Assembly: GCA_017415425.1 (NCBI GenBank)
Contig: JAFQGT010000020.1
Location: 1-64,000 of the forward strand
DNA: 64,000 bases
Source: Oscillospiraceae bacterium
GTDB taxonomy: Bacteria; Bacillota; Clostridia; Oscillospirales; Oscillospiraceae
Direction of reading: 5' to 3'
Position numbers and translations under genes: made by a program. Shown piece after piece: positions 62,009-64,000 of the stretch; positions within the stretch are counted from its first letter, which is position 1; every line of letters begins with the position of its first letter. Below the pieces are notes generated by a model. That model made no database searches and was not told the DNA's origin. It saw only the letters and a program-made list of their open reading frames with translations.

Positions 62009-62039
62009 TCTCCCATCCCTGCCAAGCAGGGATGGGAGA
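62009..62039 (+). promoter_or_regulatory. GC-rich stem-loop between A2 and C
   Basis: TCTCCCATCCCTG (62009-62021) and CAGGGATGGGAGA (62027-62039) form a perfect 13-bp stem with loop CCAAG. It resembles the stem-loop in the A1-B1 gap in sequence and placement, and is again followed by AAAGGAGCA and a start codon. Confidence 0.7.
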
Positions 62040-62062
62040 CCCCCAGAGTCAAAGGAGCAAGT

Positions 62063-63067
62063 ATGTGCAAAAGATTTTTTTCCGCAGTGCTAATAGTTGT
62101 TTTTATATTGTCAACAGTGCCCTGTGTGGCTTTTGCAGTTGAGGGTGATGCCTTTCAGGTGACTGTCACAGGCAGTGGCGCCGCTCAGGTGCTGGACGCT
62201 GCCGGTACAGCTATTCAAGGAACGGATTATACCTTCACAAAGCCGTATGTGCCCGGTTATAGCTATAGTGTTTCTATTTTCATAGACGGCGTTGCATATA
62301 CGGATTATGCAGTAACTGCATTGGGTGTTTATACAATTTTCGGCGCTGACATCACCGGAGATATTGAGATCTTTGTTGCTCGGGAGCAGGTGGATTGCGC
62401 TGTTTCTGTAACAGGTTTCGCAGCTGGTGTTGCCGACGGTTATGCGTCCGGTGTTGCATATGGTAATGACTATACACTGACAATTGCTCCGAAGCCTGAG
62501 AATAACTACCTGATCTCAGCCACCATCGATACACCGGAAGGAAAGATCGATGCTGTTATAAACAACAATGGCAACAATACCTATACGGTTACGAACGTTA
62601 CCGGTTACTTAACTTTTACCATTGAAATAGGAGAAGATATCTCGGCTGATGATATTGAAATCAGTGAATATCTGCAAATGAATAACAGCAAGGTGTGGCT
62701 TGTAAAAGCCTCTCTTGAAACCCCGGAAGGTTGGGTTCTTACCTATGATGATAACCCGATGTACTGGGCAGAAGAACATAATGCTTATTGCTATCTTGTG
62801 ATGGCGAATGAGCAGCCCAAGAATGTAAAGGACTTGATCGGCATTGCTGCCGGCGATGCTGTTACCATTACTTATGATGGTGATGTCAACTCTACCAGCA
62901 TCACAGATATGAATGACGCACAGATGGTATATAATATCTACAATATCTTATATACGGATGATTTTCTGGAAATTGATATGAATAAAATGCTTTCTGTAGA
63001 TATGAACAAGGATGGTTGTGTGGATATTCGGGATGCCGTCGCAATTGTAAGTGTCATTCTGCAATGA
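62063..63067 (+). CDS. Secreted dockerin protein C, 334 aa
   Basis: A signal peptide (LIVVFILSTVPCVAFA) ends near residue 26. Two immunoglobulin-like beta modules (about 30-112 and 113-190) match the repeats before the dockerin in A1 and A2. Residues about 205-275 match the conserved module seen in A1 and A2 (KVWLVKASLE, MYWAEEHNAYCYLVM), and the C-terminus is a dockerin (GDVNSTSITDMNDAQMVYNI and VDMNKDGCVDIRDAVAIV). It is in effect the C-terminal third of A1/A2 without lectin or cohesin parts. AAAGGAG lies before ATG 62063. The likely role is a ligand for a surface cohesin; inferred. Confidence 0.8.
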   Translation: MCKRFFSAVLIVVFILSTVPCVAFAVEGDAFQVTVTGSGAAQVLDAAGTAIQGTDYTFTKPYVPGYSYSVSIFIDGVAYTDYAVTALGVYTIFGADITGDIEIFVAREQVDCAVSVTGFAAGVADGYASGVAYGNDYTLTIAPKPENNYLISATIDTPEGKIDAVINNNGNNTYTVTNVTGYLTFTIEIGEDISADDIEISEYLQMNNSKVWLVKASLETPEGWVLTYDDNPMYWAEEHNAYCYLVMANEQPKNVKDLIGIAAGDAVTITYDGDVNSTSITDMNDAQMVYNIYNILYTDDFLEIDMNKMLSVDMNKDGCVDIRDAVAIVSVILQ

Positions 63068-63132
63068 TTCAAACAAGGGACTTTTCCTCCGGCAATAGCA
63101 GGTGAGGAAGACCCGAAGCTAAAGGAGCAAAT

Positions 63133-64000
63133 ATGCATAGAAGAATTCTCTCTGTTGTGCTGATTGCTATCTTCTTGTTGTTGGCTTTGCCATGTAAGGC
63201 TTCTGCTACAAGTCAAGAACCCCAATATATATACGAACTGCATGTGGACGGAAATGCGGAGTCCCGTCAGGAAAAAGGTAACATTGTTACATTTTCCGTG
63301 TACCTGCACCGTACTGACAACCAGGAAACCTTCAATATGCGCGGTATGCAGACCGAGGTCCGTTATGATACGTCTTTCTTTCGTTTGATTGAAGACAGTT
63401 ATGTGACTGCACCCGGAATTGTTGCCAAGCACGTGAATGGTGTTGGCCAGTTCGATGAAATGTACTTTAACTTCCTGTCCTATACGGGTTCTGATATTTG
63501 GGAAGCAGAGAAGTTTATCGGTAGTTTCCGACTGGAAGTTCTTTCTGGATCCGGTGTTTCCAAGGTCACATTGGAGGACTCTATGGTGGCTCATCCGGAC
63601 GGATTGGGCGATAGCTTTGAATATGAAGAGGTAGAACATACCGTCATTGTCACCACCGAGTGTACAGTAAAATTTGTAACCAACGGCGGTTCCGTTGTGC
63701 AGGATATGATTGTGATCTATGGCGAGAAGATCCCAAAGCCGCAAAATCCTGTGCGCGAAGGCTACACCTTTGCCGGATGGTATAAGGATATCCACCTGCA
63801 GGAGCAGTGGGATTTCGATAAGGATGTTGTTGAAAGCAGTATGTATCTGTATGCCAAGTGGACACCTGATCCCACCCAGCCTACAGAAACAACGGAGCCT
63901 ACAGATCCTACTCAAGATCCGGGTAATAATCAGACCTGTGACGGAAATAGACTAATTCTGATCATCCTGCTGATCGTGGTTATTTTGGCCTCGGCCTTTA
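63133..64000 (+). CDS. Membrane-anchored surface protein B2, paralogue of B1 (runs off the window)
   Basis: An open frame from ATG 63133 (AAAGGAG upstream) to the window edge, 289 codons without a stop. A signal peptide (LIAIFLLLALPCKASA) is followed by a cohesin-like domain closely similar to B1 (TEVRYDTSFFRLIED, FIGSFRLEVLSGSGVSKVTL), the Flg_new repeat (CTVKFVTNGGSVVQDMIVIY, FAGWYKDIHLQEQWDF), a Thr/Pro linker and the start of a membrane helix (LILIILLIVVILASAF). The 3' end is missing only because the window ends. It follows C by 65 bp. Confidence 0.8.
   Translation, partial: MHRRILSVVLIAIFLLLALPCKASATSQEPQYIYELHVDGNAESRQEKGNIVTFSVYLHRTDNQETFNMRGMQTEVRYDTSFFRLIEDSYVTAPGIVAKHVNGVGQFDEMYFNFLSYTGSDIWEAEKFIGSFRLEVLSGSGVSKVTLEDSMVAHPDGLGDSFEYEEVEHTVIVTTECTVKFVTNGGSVVQDMIVIYGEKIPKPQNPVREGYTFAGWYKDIHLQEQWDFDKDVVESSMYLYAKWTPDPTQPTETTEPTDPTQDPGNNQTCDGNRLILIILLIVVILASAF

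Overview
The window reads as a chromosome segment of a low-to-mid GC, gut-type, strictly anaerobic Firmicute, most likely Clostridia in the Oscillospiraceae/Ruminococcaceae range. Supporting signs are strong AGGAGG ribosome sites, RNA-based control (lysine riboswitch, cobalamin riboswitch, T-box, a GlpP-type leader), DivIVA/SepF, RNase J, GdpP, a Re-type citrate synthase in place of the usual Si enzyme, an ECF vitamin transporter, and cohesin/dockerin surface proteins. I see no rRNA, tRNA, CRISPR array, insertion sequence or prophage.

Layout. 1-1.8 kb: a frameshifted FAD oxidoreductase. 1.9-5.7 kb: glycerol-3-phosphate operon (glpP, two flavoprotein subunits, DUF1667 protein) behind a leader with a terminator and a competing helix. 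5.8-8.7 kb: lysine riboswitch and a polar amino-acid ABC importer, probably for lysine. 8.7-11.6 kb: D-mannonate branch of glucuronate catabolism (uxuA and an SDR oxidoreductase) with a divergent AraC regulator. 11.7-15.1 kb: ECF transporter (T, fused double ATPase, S) under a cobalamin riboswitch, hence probably cobalamin uptake. 15.2-20.9 kb: an orphan protein, then Re-citrate synthase, GntR regulator, aconitase and isocitrate dehydrogenase, which make 2-oxoglutarate from oxaloacetate and acetyl-CoA. 20.9-22.9 kb: an unassigned 0.26 kb transcript unit, mntP and two small conserved proteins. 22.9-36.1 kb (minus strand): ileS with T-box, divIVA, sepF, yggS, hfq, miaA, a zinc-ribbon membrane protein, mutL, a CPBP protease, mutS, miaB. 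36.3-40.4 kb: a zinc-ribbon parvulin foldase, a dihydrouridine synthase and RNase J. 40.7-48.3 kb: gdpP-rplI-dnaB-tilS-hpt-ftsH. 48.3-54.1 kb: TrhA-like protein, CBS protein, then an XRE/5-FCL/DUF1643/DUF6472/lipoprotein cluster.

54.5-64.0 kb is the accessory part: a tandemly duplicated surface-protein locus. Two large secreted proteins (1059 and 1061 aa) each carry lectin-like modules, a Pro/Glu/Ser linker, a cohesin-like domain and a C-terminal dockerin. A 334-aa secreted dockerin protein and two membrane-anchored cohesin-like proteins with an InlB/Flg_new repeat lie between and after them; the last one runs off the window. The order is A1-B1-A2-C-B2. GC-rich stem-loops in the A1-B1 and A2-C gaps may set relative expression. 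No enzyme domain is recognisable in any of the five, so this looks like a small cell-surface scaffold system. It is the best candidate for something not yet described.
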